64,000 nucleotides of DNA from an uncultured Rhodobiaceae bacterium. Lineage in GTDB: Bacteria > Pseudomonadota > Alphaproteobacteria > Rhizobiales > TMED25. The notes under the pieces are model-generated. The model was not told the origin of the DNA, did not search any database, and was given only the letters and a program-made list of their open reading frames with translations. The DNA lies in contig CAJWPC010000004.1 in NCBI GenBank assembly GCA_913045225.1, positions 152,626 to 216,625 of the forward strand, read 5' to 3'. This document shows positions 63,747-64,000 of the stretch, in pieces; the stretch's first letter is position 1, and the number at the start of each line of letters is the position of its first letter. A program made the translations under genes and the position numbers.

Positions 63747-64000
63747 ATGAATGATTTTATAGGAAATAAAGTTAGTAAAACTTGGTCAGAAAATTCTCAC
63801 ATTAATCGAAAAACTTATGATGATCTTTATGCAGAAAGCATTAAGTCACCCGAAATTTTTTGGGGTAAACATGGTCAAAGAATTGATTGGATCAAACCAT
63901 ACACAAAAGTCAAAAATACATCTTATAAAAAAAATAATATAAGTATTCAGTGGTTTGAAGATGGAACATTAAATATTTCTGCAAATTGTATTGATCGGCA
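63747..64000 (+). CDS. acs: Acetyl-CoA synthetase, 3'-truncated by window edge
   Basis: Not in the ORF track because its stop is past the right edge. From ATG 63747 the frame stays open to 64000, reading MNDFIGNKVSKTWSEN and then FWGKHGQRIDWIKPYTKVKN and IQWFEDGTLNISANCIDR, the standard N-terminal region of AMP-forming acetyl-CoA synthetase. About 84 of roughly 640 residues are visible, so catalytic motifs are outside. It activates acetate to acetyl-CoA. Confidence 0.93.
   Translation, partial: MNDFIGNKVSKTWSENSHINRKTYDDLYAESIKSPEIFWGKHGQRIDWIKPYTKVKNTSYKKNNISIQWFEDGTLNISANCIDR

Overview
The window is AT-rich, gene-dense and free of visible mobile elements, CRISPR arrays, tRNA or rRNA genes. 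The gene content and order point to a low-GC, probably marine alphaproteobacterium. The clues are sucC-mdh-zapE, rplS and leuC-leuD-leuB-asd beside sdhCDAB, tsaD-gpsA-EVE-acs divergent from hemC-hemD, and ZapE and mitofilin/HemY-like proteins. A SAR116- or Rhodospirillales-like lineage is plausible, but this is inferred from gene order and composition; no marker gene was compared.

Layout. (1) 1-4018: TCA-cycle and division genes on the minus strand (sucC, cut by the left edge, then mdh and zapE), a small anchored protein with its own terminator, and a gamma-carbonic-anhydrase-like gene. (2) 4020-14101: a compact cobalamin (B12) cluster with cobA, cobB/cbiA, cbiD, cobK/cbiJ, cobM/cbiF, a cbiG-cobJ fusion, cobI/cbiL, cobL/cbiET, cobH/cbiC and a His-tailed cbiX. 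Together these encode almost the whole early-cobalt ('anaerobic-type') route from uroporphyrinogen III to cobyrinate a,c-diamide. Only precorrin-2 dehydrogenase is not seen. (3) 14337-18431: ispG, panB, panC, a polyprenyl synthase and rpmF. (4) 18442-27593: sdhCDAB, asd, leuB, leuD, leuC, an M42 peptidase and rplS, all minus strand.

(5) 27788-52887: a long accessory region of catabolic and transport genes in short, often divergent operons. It holds two amidases, a KynB-like cyclase, three cupin proteins (one a tandem duplication), two paralogous enolase-superfamily enzymes, Gfo/Idh, a ketopantoate-reductase-like enzyme, an Ldh2-type dehydrogenase, a ThDP enzyme, a GST, an FAH-family hydrolase, an ACMSD-like amidohydrolase, an alpha/beta hydrolase and many transporters (DMT, three MFS, LysE, one unrecognised carrier). 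The families suggest uptake and ring or amide degradation of small organic acids; the substrate cannot be read from sequence. One MFS gene appears to use an AUU start codon. (6) 52899-56700: aroE, a TerB-like protein, a glutamine amidotransferase, a rhodanese, a Cys-rich mini-protein and an aldo/keto reductase. (7) 56793-64000: HemY-like and mitofilin-like membrane proteins with hemD and hemC, then divergent tsaD, gpsA, an EVE-domain gene and acs, cut by the right edge.

HemC and HemD make uroporphyrinogen III, the branch-point substrate of CobA, so the two tetrapyrrole clusters are metabolically linked. The ORF track omits both edge genes (sucC and acs) and gives over-long starts for several others; revised starts are given below.
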